Below, one piece after another: positions 44,565 through 53,396 of a stretch of DNA of 64,000 bases. Each line of letters starts with the position of its first letter. Within the stretch, counting starts at the first letter, position 1. The stretch is taken from assembly GCA_964419545.1 (NCBI GenBank), contig CAYQQU010000029.1:1-64000 (forward strand), written 5' to 3'. Under the pieces are notes generated by a model. That model had not been told where the DNA came from, ran no database searches, and saw only the letters and a list, made by a program, of their open reading frames with translations. The translations under genes were made by a program, and so were the position numbers. Source of the DNA: CAYQQU01 sp964419545 (GTDB lineage: Bacteria; Bacteroidota; Bacteroidia; Chitinophagales; Saprospiraceae).

Positions 44565-47405
44565 ATGATCAACCGCAACCTACTTTTCATACTACTCTTC
44601 GCTTTATTCCTGCCGGCAAGCGCGACGGGGCAGGGCTGGGAACGCACTTACCCTTACGAGGCGCCCAACGGCGCCGGCAGTGTCGAACAAGCGCATTTTC
44701 TGAATAAAACACCTGACGGCGGCTACATCCTGGCCGGTGAGGTCGACCTGGCTACCGGGGCGATCCGGCATTACGTGCGACTCATCAAGACCGATGCCGG
44801 GGGACAGTTGCAGTGGGAGCAGGTTTACCAGGAAGGGAACATCCTCCACAAAACCGTTTCCGGGGTCAGCGTACTCGCCGACGGCGGGTATATGCTGGCC
44901 GTCACTGACGTATTATCGCTCGGGTCGGATATGGGGTTGTTGCGCGTAAATGCCTTTGGGGACTCCCTGTGGACGTCTGATATCGTCCAAGGGCTGGCCC
45001 GGTCCCTGGTAGCTGCGCCCAATGGCGACTTCCTGCTGGGCGGACGAACGAACCTGGATTTTGCTATCAATTCGCCTAAACTGGTTCGCTATTCGAGTAC
45101 GGGGGAACTGCTGTGGGAACGCGTCTATTCCGAATTCGGAGAAGGCGTTTTCTTCGGCCTGGCGCCGGTGAGCACCGGGGGCTACGTGGCTACCGGCCGT
45201 TCGGAAGGGCAAACGCTGTTTTGTAAGCTAAGCGAAGCCGGAGATATCGAGTGGGACATCACCGGATCGCTGCCTAGCAACGGCGGCTATGACGCGATCG
45301 AAGCATCGGGGGGCGGGTTCGTTATCGCTGCCGCCTACGACGGCTTCGCCGGATACGGCCCGTTAATGATAAAGACGGATGCGCAGGGTAACGAAGAATG
45401 GACGACCTACCTCACTTCCGGCCTCGGCGTGCCGGTCGCGGTGGAGGAAACGCCCCAGGGCGACTTTATCACGACCGGATCGGCGGGCGACTTCTGGTCG
45501 TTCTGGACCGGGACGACCGGCTTTATCAGCAAGGTAGATGCGGCGGGAACCGAACTATGGTCGAAAAATATCTACAACCAACCCGGTACGCCTTCCGGCG
45601 CCGACATGGTGACGCTGCCCGGCGGCGGCGGTGTCGTAGCCGGAGTGAAGGCGAATCAGGCCTGGCTGACCCGCTTCGATGCGGCGGGCAATTCCCTGAC
45701 CAACTGGATACAAGGCTCCGTCTACCGCTCCACTACCTGCGATACCGACGACGTCATCAGCCAGATGGCGGGCTGGACGGTGCGCCTCCACGACGACACG
45801 GATACCCTTTACACCCTTACCGATCCGCTCGGCCAATTCCGGTTCCTGGTCGATACCGGCAATTACGCCATCCGGGTGATGCCGCCCAATGCGCTCTGGA
45901 CGGCCTGCGACGGCGATTTGCCGCTCGATCTGCCCGATTTTTACGATACGACCTACGTCAACCTGCAGGTAGCCGCCGAAACCATCGAATGCCCGCTGCT
46001 CACCGTCGATATCTCCGCGCCTTTCCTGCGGCGTTGCTTCGAGAATACGTATACCGTGCAATACTGTAACGAAGGCTCCGCTACGGCGCTCGACGCCTAC
46101 GTGGAAGTTACCCTGGATCCTTTTCTCACCCTGACGAGCGCCGACCTGCCGTTCACGGACCTAGGCGACAACCAGTACGCTTTCGACATCGGCGATCTTC
46201 CCGTCAACGAATGCGGCGCCTTTTCTTTTAGGGCCGAACTGGATTGCGACAATACGGTGCTCGGCCAGACGCATTGCACCGAAGCGCATATTTTCCCCGA
46301 TACCAGCTGCTTTGATATCCTGCCCCAGGCGATCATCGATATCGAGCCGGCCTGCGAACCCGATTCCGTGGCTTTTCTGTTGCGCAACATCGGCGAGGCC
46401 GATATGCAGGGGGCGGCGAATTTCATTGTCATCGAAGACGATGTCATGTACAGCACCCAGCCCTTTGAACTGGATGAAGGGGAAGAACGCACCGTGCGCT
46501 TCCCGGCCAACGGCGCTACCTACCGCCTGGAAACCCTGCGGCGCCCCGACTTTTCCGACTCCAAACGCATCAGCGCCGTCCTCGAAGGCTGCGCCAATGA
46601 CGGCTTCTTCAGCACCGGCTTTGTCAACCTGCTGCCCAATTACACCGGATCGTCGGCCATCGATCTCGACTGCCAGGAAAATATCGGGTCCTATGACCCC
46701 AACGACAAGCAGGCGTTCCCCACCGGCTACGGCGATGAGCATTTTATCAAGCCGGACACCGAGCTGGAGTACCTGATCCGCTTCCAGAATACCGGAACCG
46801 ACACGGCTTTCCGGGTGGTGATCCGCGACACCCTGGCCTCCTGGCTCGATCCGGCTTCGGTGCGGGCCGGCGCCAGCAGTCATCCGTATTCTTTTTCCAT
46901 CCTGGGCGGAGGCATTCTGGAATTCGTTTTTGATCCCATCGCCCTGCCCGACAGCAACGTCAACGTCGCAGGCTCTATCGGCTTTGTCCGGTTTGCGGTA
47001 ACCCCCAAAGCCGCCACGCCGCTGGGCGCGCAAATCGATAACGAAGCCGCCATCTACTTCGACTTCAATCCGCCCGTGATCACCAATACCGTATTCCACA
47101 CCATCGGCGAAGATTTCATCATTTCCAGTAATCCGACCCCGCCGGACGGGCGAGCGCCGGTCACCATCCGGGTTTTTCCCAATCCGTTCGTCGATCAAAC
47201 GACTTTGGAAGTTTCGGGGCCGCCGCTCGACGCTGCTTTATTGGAGTGGTACAACGCACAGGGGCAGCTGGTGAGAAGAACGGTCGTAAACGGGAACCGC
47301 CTGGTGGTCAAAGCCGGTGCATTGCCGGGCGGCTGCTACTATTTCCGGCTGATGGAGCAGGGCCGGGTTCTGGGCAGCGGCGTACTTTTGCTGAACCGGG
47401 AATAG
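44565..47405 (+). CDS. Giant T9SS-exported surface protein, paralogue 2
   Basis: A 946-residue secreted protein with the same domain order as 39278-42247: signal peptide (1-22, ending SATGQ); about 350 residues of TPDGGYILAGE, VLADGGYMLAV and APNGDFLLGGRT repeats; a short prealbumin-like domain (GSVYRSTTCDTDDVISQM); DUF11-like domains (TVQYCNEGSATALDAYVEV; YLIRFQNTGTDTAFRVVIRD); and a T9SS sorting domain from about 866 (VFPNPFVDQTTLEV). Landmarks such as ASSHPYSFSI and EAAIYFDFNPPVITNTV align with paralogue 1. It should be anchored to or released from the surface. Adhesion or gliding-related use is an inference from domain type only. Confidence 0.82.
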   Translation: MINRNLLFILLFALFLPASATGQGWERTYPYEAPNGAGSVEQAHFLNKTPDGGYILAGEVDLATGAIRHYVRLIKTDAGGQLQWEQVYQEGNILHKTVSGVSVLADGGYMLAVTDVLSLGSDMGLLRVNAFGDSLWTSDIVQGLARSLVAAPNGDFLLGGRTNLDFAINSPKLVRYSSTGELLWERVYSEFGEGVFFGLAPVSTGGYVATGRSEGQTLFCKLSEAGDIEWDITGSLPSNGGYDAIEASGGGFVIAAAYDGFAGYGPLMIKTDAQGNEEWTTYLTSGLGVPVAVEETPQGDFITTGSAGDFWSFWTGTTGFISKVDAAGTELWSKNIYNQPGTPSGADMVTLPGGGGVVAGVKANQAWLTRFDAAGNSLTNWIQGSVYRSTTCDTDDVISQMAGWTVRLHDDTDTLYTLTDPLGQFRFLVDTGNYAIRVMPPNALWTACDGDLPLDLPDFYDTTYVNLQVAAETIECPLLTVDISAPFLRRCFENTYTVQYCNEGSATALDAYVEVTLDPFLTLTSADLPFTDLGDNQYAFDIGDLPVNECGAFSFRAELDCDNTVLGQTHCTEAHIFPDTSCFDILPQAIIDIEPACEPDSVAFLLRNIGEADMQGAANFIVIEDDVMYSTQPFELDEGEERTVRFPANGATYRLETLRRPDFSDSKRISAVLEGCANDGFFSTGFVNLLPNYTGSSAIDLDCQENIGSYDPNDKQAFPTGYGDEHFIKPDTELEYLIRFQNTGTDTAFRVVIRDTLASWLDPASVRAGASSHPYSFSILGGGILEFVFDPIALPDSNVNVAGSIGFVRFAVTPKAATPLGAQIDNEAAIYFDFNPPVITNTVFHTIGEDFIISSNPTPPDGRAPVTIRVFPNPFVDQTTLEVSGPPLDAALLEWYNAQGQLVRRTVVNGNRLVVKAGALPGGCYYFRLMEQGRVLGSGVLLLNRE

Positions 47406-47422
47406 AAAAAAGTTAATCCGGG

Positions 47423-48073
47423 TTAAAAATCAAAATCGATGTAGATCGTATCCTCCGGCACCTGCAGCGCGTGCGACCAGATGACCGTTGTGTCCTGCAA
47501 GGAGTAATAGGCCGAGGCGGTCACGCGGTGCGGCTCTCCCGGTACGCCGGGCAGCAGCACCGTCGTATCCGGGCGGCCGAGCAGAAAGTATTCGTCGTAC
47601 AACAGGCGTTGCGGGCTTTCGTAGGGAATGGTGATGCTGCTTTGCAAGCGGATGCCGTCGGGGTGCGAATGGCGGCACGAGATACCGACCTGGATGATGC
47701 GCCGGATAGGCTTGACCCGGATCTCGACAAAATTGTTGCGGCCTTTGCGAATGCGGGAATACTGCGGCAAAGCGTAGCCGAAGTGCTCGCCCGGCGGCAG
47801 CGACAGGTAGTAGTCATTGCCGGGCTGATGCCGGAAACGCACCGAAAAGGTGCCGTCGGAAGCGGCGTAAAAAGCACGCCAGGGCGTATACCGATCGGGC
47901 TCGAAAGGATTGCTCACCTTGTGGTTGATGAATAACTTGGCGGATTGCTGAACGGTATCGCCGGTATGGAAATCGACCAGCGCCCCGGAAATACGGGTAG
48001 TGTCGCTGGTCAGCCGCAGGTTACAATCCTGCAGGTAGCTCATGGCGAGTACGAAAAGCAACGTCCACCTCAT
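47423..48073 (-). CDS. Exported protein of unknown function
   Basis: A 216-residue protein. Its N terminus, MRWTLLFVLAMSYLQDC, is hydrophobic and ends in Cys17; the residue before the Cys is Asp, so a true lipobox is doubtful. The mature part begins TRISGALVDFHTGDTVQQSA, a carboxypeptidase-regulatory-like beta fold, and continues with alternating beta segments (SVRFRHQPGNDYYLSLPPGE; FVEIRVKPIRRIIQVGISC). I do not recognise a specific family. The ATG at 48073 is chosen over an upstream TTG. It is convergent with the T9SS protein, 17 bases apart, where a family A-like TTAATCCGGGTTAA sits. Confidence 0.5.
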   Translation of the reverse strand: MRWTLLFVLAMSYLQDCNLRLTSDTTRISGALVDFHTGDTVQQSAKLFINHKVSNPFEPDRYTPWRAFYAASDGTFSVRFRHQPGNDYYLSLPPGEHFGYALPQYSRIRKGRNNFVEIRVKPIRRIIQVGISCRHSHPDGIRLQSSITIPYESPQRLLYDEYFLLGRPDTTVLLPGVPGEPHRVTASAYYSLQDTTVIWSHALQVPEDTIYIDFDF

Positions 48074-48159
48074 AGGCCCGGGATTTGCGGATGGGGTCAA
48101 TGGAAAAGGGAGTCAACCCTGAATTGCTGTACGAAACCTGCGTTCCACACAAAAAACAC

Positions 48160-49608
48160 TCAAAACTCCGCATTCCCCGGCGTACGCGGGAAGGGGATCA
48201 CGTCGCGAATATTTTTCATGCCCGTAATGAACTGCACCATGCGTTCGAAGCCGAGGCCGAAGCCTGCGTGGGGTGCGCCGCCGAACTGGCGCAGCTCCAG
48301 GTACCACCACAGCTCCTCTTCGGGAACGCCCATTTCTTCCATGCGCTGCCGGAGCACCGCGTAGCGTTCTTCGCGCTGGGAGCCGCCGATCACTTCTCCG
48401 ATTCCGGGGAACAAGACGTCCATGGCGCCGACGGTGCGGCCGGGCACGTCGGGCGACTCGTCGTTGAGCCGCATGTAAAAAGCTTTGATGACGGCCGGAT
48501 AATCGCGGACGATCACCGGCTTTTTGAACTTCTTCTCCACCAGGTAGCGCTCGTGTTCCGCTTGCAGGTCTTTGCCCCACTCTACGGGAAATTCGAATTT
48601 TCCTTTTTTGTAGGGTTTGGAATTTTGCAGTATGCGGATGGCTTCGGTATAGGTGATGCGTTCGAACTCGTTATCCAATACGAAGCGGAGCTGTTCGATC
48701 AGCCCCATCGGGCGCCGTTGTTCTTTAGGCAGGTTTTGCTCTTCGCCGGCGATGCGCGCGTCGAGGAATTTCAGTTCTTCGGCGTAGTGTTCGAGGACGT
48801 AACCGATGAGGTATTTGGTGAACTCCTCGGCCAGGTCCATATTCCCTTCCAGGTCGCAGAAGGCCATCTCCGGTTCGATCATCCAGAACTCGGCCAGGTG
48901 GCGGGGCGTATTGGAATTTTCGGCGCGGAAGGTAGGGCCGAAGGTGTATACTTTACCCAGCGCCAGCGCCCCGATCTCCGCTTGCAGCTGGCCGGATACG
49001 GTGAGGTTGGTGGGGCCGCCGAAAAAATCCTGCGACCAGTCGACCTGACCGGCTTCGTCGCGCGGGGGTTGGTCGAAGGGCAGGGTAGTTACGCGAAACA
49101 TCTCGCCCGCCCCTTCGGCATCACTCCCGGTAATGATCGGAGAATGGAGATAGAAAAACCCCTGGTCGTTGAAATATTTGTGGATGGCGTAGGCGATGCC
49201 GTGGCGGATGCGAAAGACGGCGCTGAAGGTATTGGTGCGCATGCGGAAATGCGCTTTCTGGCGCAGGAACTCCATAGTTTGCCGTTTGGGCTGGAGCGGG
49301 TACTTTTCCAGGTTGGTTTCTCCGATCACCTCCACGGATTCGGCGAGTATCTCTACCGGTTGTTCGCTGCCTTTGGATTCCACCAGCCGGCCGGTGACGG
49401 CGAGGCAGGCGTGGAAGCCGATGCGGCGGATCAGGTCTTCGGGAAAATTCTCGAAATCGACGACCACCTGCAGGTTGTTCATCGTCGAGCCGTCGTTGAG
49501 GGCAATGAAGCGGTTGGCCCGGAAGGCGCGCACCCAGCCCATCACGGTGACGGTGTCGTCGATGGCGGGGGCCTGCAACAATTTGGCAATTTCCGTTCGC
49601 TGGATCAT
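48160..49608 (-). CDS. asnS: Asparaginyl-tRNA synthetase
   Basis: A 482-residue class IIb synthetase that charges tRNA-Asn. The N-terminal OB-fold anticodon domain (TVTVMGWVRAFRANRFIALND) leads to the catalytic core with motif 2 (FRAENSNTPRHLAEFWMIEPEM) and motif 3 (GAPHAGFGLGFERMVQFITG). The end reads RDVIPFPRTPGNAEF, typical of AsnRS rather than AspRS. Intact and of normal length. It is separated from the next upstream gene by about 95 bases and is probably transcribed alone. Confidence 0.95.
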   Translation of the reverse strand: MIQRTEIAKLLQAPAIDDTVTVMGWVRAFRANRFIALNDGSTMNNLQVVVDFENFPEDLIRRIGFHACLAVTGRLVESKGSEQPVEILAESVEVIGETNLEKYPLQPKRQTMEFLRQKAHFRMRTNTFSAVFRIRHGIAYAIHKYFNDQGFFYLHSPIITGSDAEGAGEMFRVTTLPFDQPPRDEAGQVDWSQDFFGGPTNLTVSGQLQAEIGALALGKVYTFGPTFRAENSNTPRHLAEFWMIEPEMAFCDLEGNMDLAEEFTKYLIGYVLEHYAEELKFLDARIAGEEQNLPKEQRRPMGLIEQLRFVLDNEFERITYTEAIRILQNSKPYKKGKFEFPVEWGKDLQAEHERYLVEKKFKKPVIVRDYPAVIKAFYMRLNDESPDVPGRTVGAMDVLFPGIGEVIGGSQREERYAVLRQRMEEMGVPEEELWWYLELRQFGGAPHAGFGLGFERMVQFITGMKNIRDVIPFPRTPGNAEF

Positions 49609-49702
49609 GTGAACCGTTTTTCCCGGCGGCCACGGGGCGCGCCGGCGCCTGGAAAGCTGCGAAATTAAAGCATTTGGCGAGAAACGGCAAATGCCGCATC
49701 TT

Positions 49703-50143
49703 TCAATTATCCAAAAAACGATCGCGCAGGTCCGGCGTCGGCAGCCAGCAGCTGTCTTTTTCGCCGAACCACCGGTAGCGGTTGCGGGCGATCCAGTTGT
49801 AGACGGCGTCGCGCCAGGGGCGCGGAACGATGCGCAGGGCGTAAAGGGCGGGCCAGAGGCCGCTGAGGTGGCGCGCGGCGCGCAGGGCCGCGTCGGAACG
49901 GGTATACACCTGGCCGTTCTCGATGAGCACCACGCTTTTCAGCGATTCTCCGGTCAGGTCGGTGTCGCTGAGCATTTGTTCAGCGACCTCCGATTGCAGG
50001 GAAGCAAAGCGAAAGCGCGCCGCGGGGTCCCGTTCGATGATGAACTGGACCGACTGGCTGCAGAGGTTGCACACGCCGTCGAACAGCAGCACCGGATGTT
50101 CGGTGGTGCGGGCGGCGTCGATTGTGTTGGATGATTTCATCAT
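49703..50143 (-). CDS. DCC-family (DUF393) thiol-disulfide oxidoreductase-like protein
   Basis: A 146-residue protein with HPVLLFDGVCNLCSQSVQFI near residue 15-34, the DxxCxxC-type motif that names the DCC family. FASLQSEVAEQML and SDAALRAARHLSGLWP follow, as expected, with a C-terminal WFGEKDSCWLPTPDLRDRF. The two Cys suggest a redox role, not shown for most members. Tandem ATG codons occur at 50143 and 50140. The open frame extends upstream into the palindrome at 50160-50294, which I regard as non-coding. Confidence 0.75.
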   Translation of the reverse strand: MMKSSNTIDAARTTEHPVLLFDGVCNLCSQSVQFIIERDPAARFRFASLQSEVAEQMLSDTDLTGESLKSVVLIENGQVYTRSDAALRAARHLSGLWPALYALRIVPRPWRDAVYNWIARNRYRWFGEKDSCWLPTPDLRDRFLDN

Positions 50144-50159
50144 TTTTTTGTAACTACTT

Positions 50160-50294
50160 AGGTCCCTCCGATTGAGAGGCGAAAATACCTGGTTTTGCCC
50201 CGGCCCTAAATGGGAGCCCAGGCATTTTCGCCCTTTGCTCCCATTTAGGGCCGGGGCAAACAAAGGGCGAAAATGCCTTTAGAAGGAGGGACCT
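50160..50294. repeat. 135-bp imperfect palindrome
   Basis: Outer arms AGGTCCCTCC and GGAGGGACCT frame inner arms TTTGCCCCGGCCCTAAATGG / CCATTTAGGGCCGGGGCAAA. A competing pair, GGCATTTTCGCCCTTTG / CAAAGGGCGAAAATGCC, overlaps them, so two different foldbacks are possible. It lies between radA and the DUF393 gene. Confidence 0.85.
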
Positions 50295-50344
50295 AAATGG
50301 TTACCCTTTTTTTAACAGTATTGGGCCGAGTAAGTTTGGCGGCT

Positions 50345-51718
50345 TCATTCGAATAGTTCGCGGTAGAGCTCTTCCACTTTGCCGATGGTCGTCACTTCGA
50401 TGCGGTAGCGTTTGAAATCCAGGCCTTTCAGGTTGTATTTGGAGATGAAAATGCGGTTGAACCCGAGGCGATCGGCTTCGGTGATGCGGTTTTCGATCCG
50501 GTTTACGGCGCGGATCTCCCCGGACAGCCCTACTTCCCCGGCGAAGCAAATATCGCTGGGAATGGCGATGTCCTCCAGCGAAGAGATGAGCGCACCGACG
50601 ATGGCGAGGTCTACTGCCGGGTCGACGGCGCGGATGCCGCCTGCGAGGTTGAGGAAGACGTCGTTCTGTGCAAAAGGGAGGCCGCCCCTTTTTTCAAGCA
50701 CGGCGAGCAACATGCTGAGGCGGCGCAGGTCGAAGCCCGTCGCGGATCGCTGCGGCGTCCCGTAAACGGCGGTGCTCACGAGCGCCTGGGTCTCGATGAG
50801 CATGGGGCGCAGCCCTTCGACGGTGGCGGCTACGGCGCTGCCGCTCAGGTCTTCTTCCTTCTGGCTGAGGAGGAGTTCGGAGGGGTTGCTCACTTCCCGC
50901 AGCCCCCCGGCCTGCATTTCGTAGATGCCAAGCTCATCGGTCGAGCCGAAACGGTTCTTGATCGTGCGCAGAATGCGGTAGGTATGATGCTGGTCGCCTT
51001 CAAACTGGAGCACAGCGTCGACGATGTGTTCGAGCAGCTTCGGGCCGGCAATGGCGCCATCTTTGGTGATGTGGCCGATGATGAAAACCGGAATGCCCGT
51101 TTCTTTGGCGAAGCGCTGCAGCAGCCCGGCGCATTCGCGCACCTGCGAGATGCTGCCCGGCGTCGATTCGATGTGCGGAGAAGATAAGGTTTGGATAGAA
51201 TCGGCAATGAGCAGGTCCGGCTGTAGCTTCTGGGCGTGGCCGAGCACTTTGTCGATATTCGTTTCGGTGAGGATAAAACAATGGTCGGGGGCGCCCCCCA
51301 GCCGGTCGGCGCGCATCTTGATTTGTTCTTCCGACTCTTCGCCGGAAACGTACAGCACTTTTACCGGCGTGTTGAGGGCGACCTGGAGCATCAGGCTCGA
51401 TTTGCCGATCCCCGGCGCCCCGCCCAGCAGAATAAGCGATCCCAGAACTATGCCGCCCCCGCCGAGCACGCGGTTCAGTTCTTCGTCGGGGGTGGGAATG
51501 CGGCGGGTCTTACCGGCCATAATGTCGGGCAAAGCTACCGGGCTGGGGCCGGATCGTTCTCCCTGCCAGGCGCGCTGCTTGATCTCCGTCTTCGTCTCGC
51601 GGGCAATGACCTCCTCCTGATAGGTGTTCCAACTATCGCAGTGCGGGCATTTCCCGATCCACTTGGGAGAAGAGGCCCCGCACTGGGAGCAGAGAAAAAC
51701 TTTTTTAATTTTTGCCAA
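50345..51718 (-). CDS. radA: DNA repair protein RadA
   Basis: A 457-residue RecA-like protein acting in branch migration during recombinational repair. The N-terminal zinc finger has Cys pairs in LCSQCG and CPHCDSW. Walker A is GGAPGIGKSSL, the RadA signature KNRFGSTDE is present, and a Lon-like domain ends the protein (GLSGEIRAVNRIENRITEA). The frame is open to an ATG at 51784, but homologues begin MAKxK. Here that corresponds to TTG at 51718, giving the normal length, so I use it; the longer form is a real alternative. Confidence 0.9.
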   Translation of the reverse strand: MAKIKKVFLCSQCGASSPKWIGKCPHCDSWNTYQEEVIARETKTEIKQRAWQGERSGPSPVALPDIMAGKTRRIPTPDEELNRVLGGGGIVLGSLILLGGAPGIGKSSLMLQVALNTPVKVLYVSGEESEEQIKMRADRLGGAPDHCFILTETNIDKVLGHAQKLQPDLLIADSIQTLSSPHIESTPGSISQVRECAGLLQRFAKETGIPVFIIGHITKDGAIAGPKLLEHIVDAVLQFEGDQHHTYRILRTIKNRFGSTDELGIYEMQAGGLREVSNPSELLLSQKEEDLSGSAVAATVEGLRPMLIETQALVSTAVYGTPQRSATGFDLRRLSMLLAVLEKRGGLPFAQNDVFLNLAGGIRAVDPAVDLAIVGALISSLEDIAIPSDICFAGEVGLSGEIRAVNRIENRITEADRLGFNRIFISKYNLKGLDFKRYRIEVTTIGKVEELYRELFE

Positions 51719-51927
51719 GAGTATTACTTTTTGCGTTAGTTTTTTTCTATCTTTCCGTTGTTCGCCACTTCCTAAGGGAATCATCTAATCGGTTTCGCTA
51801 CATTTAACACTTTTTCCGATTGATTTTTCTCAAAAATTCCTCTAATTTGTAGATGAGATAATGTATTCTCCGCTACATTTCGGCTCAGTCCGCCGAACTT
51901 TTCGAGCGCTAAATTATTTAATAAATG

Positions 51928-51958
51928 TTTGGTAATTTCCACTAAAAAACGATATTTG
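51928..51958 (+). promoter_or_regulatory. Orphan promoter pointing away from radA
   Basis: TTTG at 51928-51931, a 19-bp spacer and GATATTTG at 51951-51958 (7 of 8 to TAnnTTTG). No plus-strand gene follows; the next feature on this strand is a terminator at 52103. Confidence 0.5.
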
Positions 51959-51963
51959 CACCC

Positions 51964-52145
51964 ATGTTAATTATTCGTTAAATAAATTTGAACAAAAACA
52001 ACCGTCGGAAAAACACTGTTATAGTGATATAGGTTAAAAAAACAGCGACGGCTGAAGATATTTTATACGTAGATTGTTTTCATTTGGTTTTTTGGGGTTA
52101 TGCAGGGCCCAGAGCTTACAAAGCACTGGAGCCCTGTTTTTTTTG
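51964..52145 (+). ncRNA. Candidate small RNA between a promoter and a terminator
   Basis: A 180-base plus-strand stretch without an ORF lies between the promoter at 51928 and the terminator ending at 52144. It contains an extended imperfect stem: CCGTCG at 52002-52007 and CTGT at 52017-52020 pair with ACAGCGACGG at 52042-52051, leaving an A-rich bulge on one side. The layout, long stem with bulge plus terminator, could suit a 6S-like RNA, but I do not recognise a family. The remainder of the 560-base radA-dksA gap shows only A/T-rich DNA. Confidence 0.4.
52103..52144 (+). terminator. Plus-strand terminator without an upstream gene
   Basis: CAGGGCCCCAG-like and CTGGAGCCCTG arms (CAGGGCCCAG / CTGGAGCCCTG) enclose about 17 bases and are followed by eight T. 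The reverse strand has no T run after the stem, so it works only rightward. Confidence 0.75.
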
Positions 52146-52279
52146 TATGGCTTTTTTGTAAATATGGACTTTTTGTATTGAAGATTTTTCAAAGGGATAC
52201 AGCTTTTTCCCTCGGCCAATAGCAAAAAGCCAAAAATTTCGGGTTTTATTGAGATAAAGCCAAAACTCAGATTGCCCGG

Positions 52280-52618
52280 TTACGGCCGGTCGGCGCAACG
52301 AACGCAACGCGAACTCTGCGGCATGTACATCAGCCGGGCCGTCGGGATCGCCTGACCGCACCGGGCGCACTTGCCGAAATCAGGCTGGTCGATTTTGCTC
52401 AGCGCCATTTTCAGATTGGTCAGTTTGCGGCGAGCGGTACGCAGAGCTGCCTCCGCAACGCTTTTGTTGTTGATCGCATCCATCCGGCTCACGCGCCCGA
52501 TGGCGTTTTCCGGAGAAATAGGCTGGGTATTTTTTTCTAATCCGACCAGCTCTGCTTCCGTGCTCCCGATAGCGGCCTCGATCTTCAGCTTCAGCTCCCG
52601 CCGTTCTTCCGCATTCAT
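52280..52618 (-). CDS. DksA/TraR-type zinc-finger protein
   Basis: A 112-residue protein with a helical N-terminal part (ELKLKIEAAIGSTEAELVGLEK, KSVAEAALRTARRKLTNLKM) and a C-terminal four-Cys finger: CARCGQAIPTARLMYMP then CVRC. This is the TraR/DksA layout; DksA relatives bind RNA polymerase in the secondary channel and adjust transcription with ppGpp. The coiled-coil tip acidic residues of DksA are not obvious here, so it may be a general zinc-finger relative. It starts four bases before the stop of the BI-1 gene and is probably co-transcribed. Confidence 0.75.
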   Translation of the reverse strand: MNAEERRELKLKIEAAIGSTEAELVGLEKNTQPISPENAIGRVSRMDAINNKSVAEAALRTARRKLTNLKMALSKIDQPDFGKCARCGQAIPTARLMYMPQSSRCVRCADRP

Positions 52619-52622
52619 CCGC

Positions 52623-53384
52623 TTAGTCGTTTGAGGAGAACAAGGCGATCAACCGCAGCATTTCCACATAGAGCCAAACGAGGGTTACCAGCAGGCCCAG
52701 CGCGCAAAACCATTCCATATAGCCCGGCGCACCGTGTTGTTCTCCTTTTTCAAAATTGTCGAAATCAAGCAATAGGTTGAGGGAAGCCACCCCTACGATC
52801 ACCAGGCTGATGCCGATACTCATCCAGCCACCGTCGTGTAAGTACCCGATATCGATACCGAAAAAAGATAGCACAAAACTGAGTAAGTAGAATACCAGTA
52901 TGCCGCCGGTGGCCATGATGACACCCAAACGGAACTTCTGCGTCACCTTGATGATGCCGGCTTTGTAGATGAAAAGCATCATGAATAGCACCGCTATGGT
53001 GAGCGTTATGGCCTGAAAAACAATGCCTTCCAACAACGAAGCGTACATCGCGGAGATCGCTCCGACGAACAGCCCTTCCAGCCCGGCGTAGACCGGCGCG
53101 AGGATCGGGGAATGCTGCGGGCGAAAGGCGGCGATAAGAACGGTGATCAGGCCGCCGATGGCGCCGACCCACATCAGCCAGGGATAGGTTTCTCCCCACA
53201 TAAAACCGAGCATGGCGGTAGCGAACAGCAAGGCGCTGAGGAGCAGCGTTTTATTGACTGCCCCCTGCACGGTCATGGTTTCTCCTTCCCGAATGACCGG
53301 TCCGGCTTGTTCCCGGGCGCCCTGCAGGGCTTTTTCCGTCATTACGGGATTATGCGATTCGAAAAAGTTTCTTCTTCTGCTCAT
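52623..53384 (-). CDS. Bax inhibitor-1/YccA family membrane protein
   Basis: A 253-residue protein with seven membrane segments (from about residue 48 to 250). The family motif SLNLLLDFDNFEKGEQHGAP and a final MEWFCALGLLVTLVWLYVEMLRL are clear. The conserved Asp pair in the sixth/seventh helix region (LDFDNFE) is the pH-sensing site in characterised BI-1 proteins, which leak calcium. The N-terminal about 40 residues are cytosolic and polar. The ATG at 53384 is the start; the upstream open frame runs through a palindrome and is ignored. Confidence 0.85.
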   Translation of the reverse strand: MSRRRNFFESHNPVMTEKALQGAREQAGPVIREGETMTVQGAVNKTLLLSALLFATAMLGFMWGETYPWLMWVGAIGGLITVLIAAFRPQHSPILAPVYAGLEGLFVGAISAMYASLLEGIVFQAITLTIAVLFMMLFIYKAGIIKVTQKFRLGVIMATGGILVFYLLSFVLSFFGIDIGYLHDGGWMSIGISLVIVGVASLNLLLDFDNFEKGEQHGAPGYMEWFCALGLLVTLVWLYVEMLRLIALFSSND

Positions 53385-53396
53385 ATTCTTTTTTTC

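Noticed and set aside
47412..47426. Further family A copy at the end of T9SS protein 2
   Set aside because: Only TTAATCCGGGTTAA remains; it lacks the ATTCATGG part, so it is too short to call.
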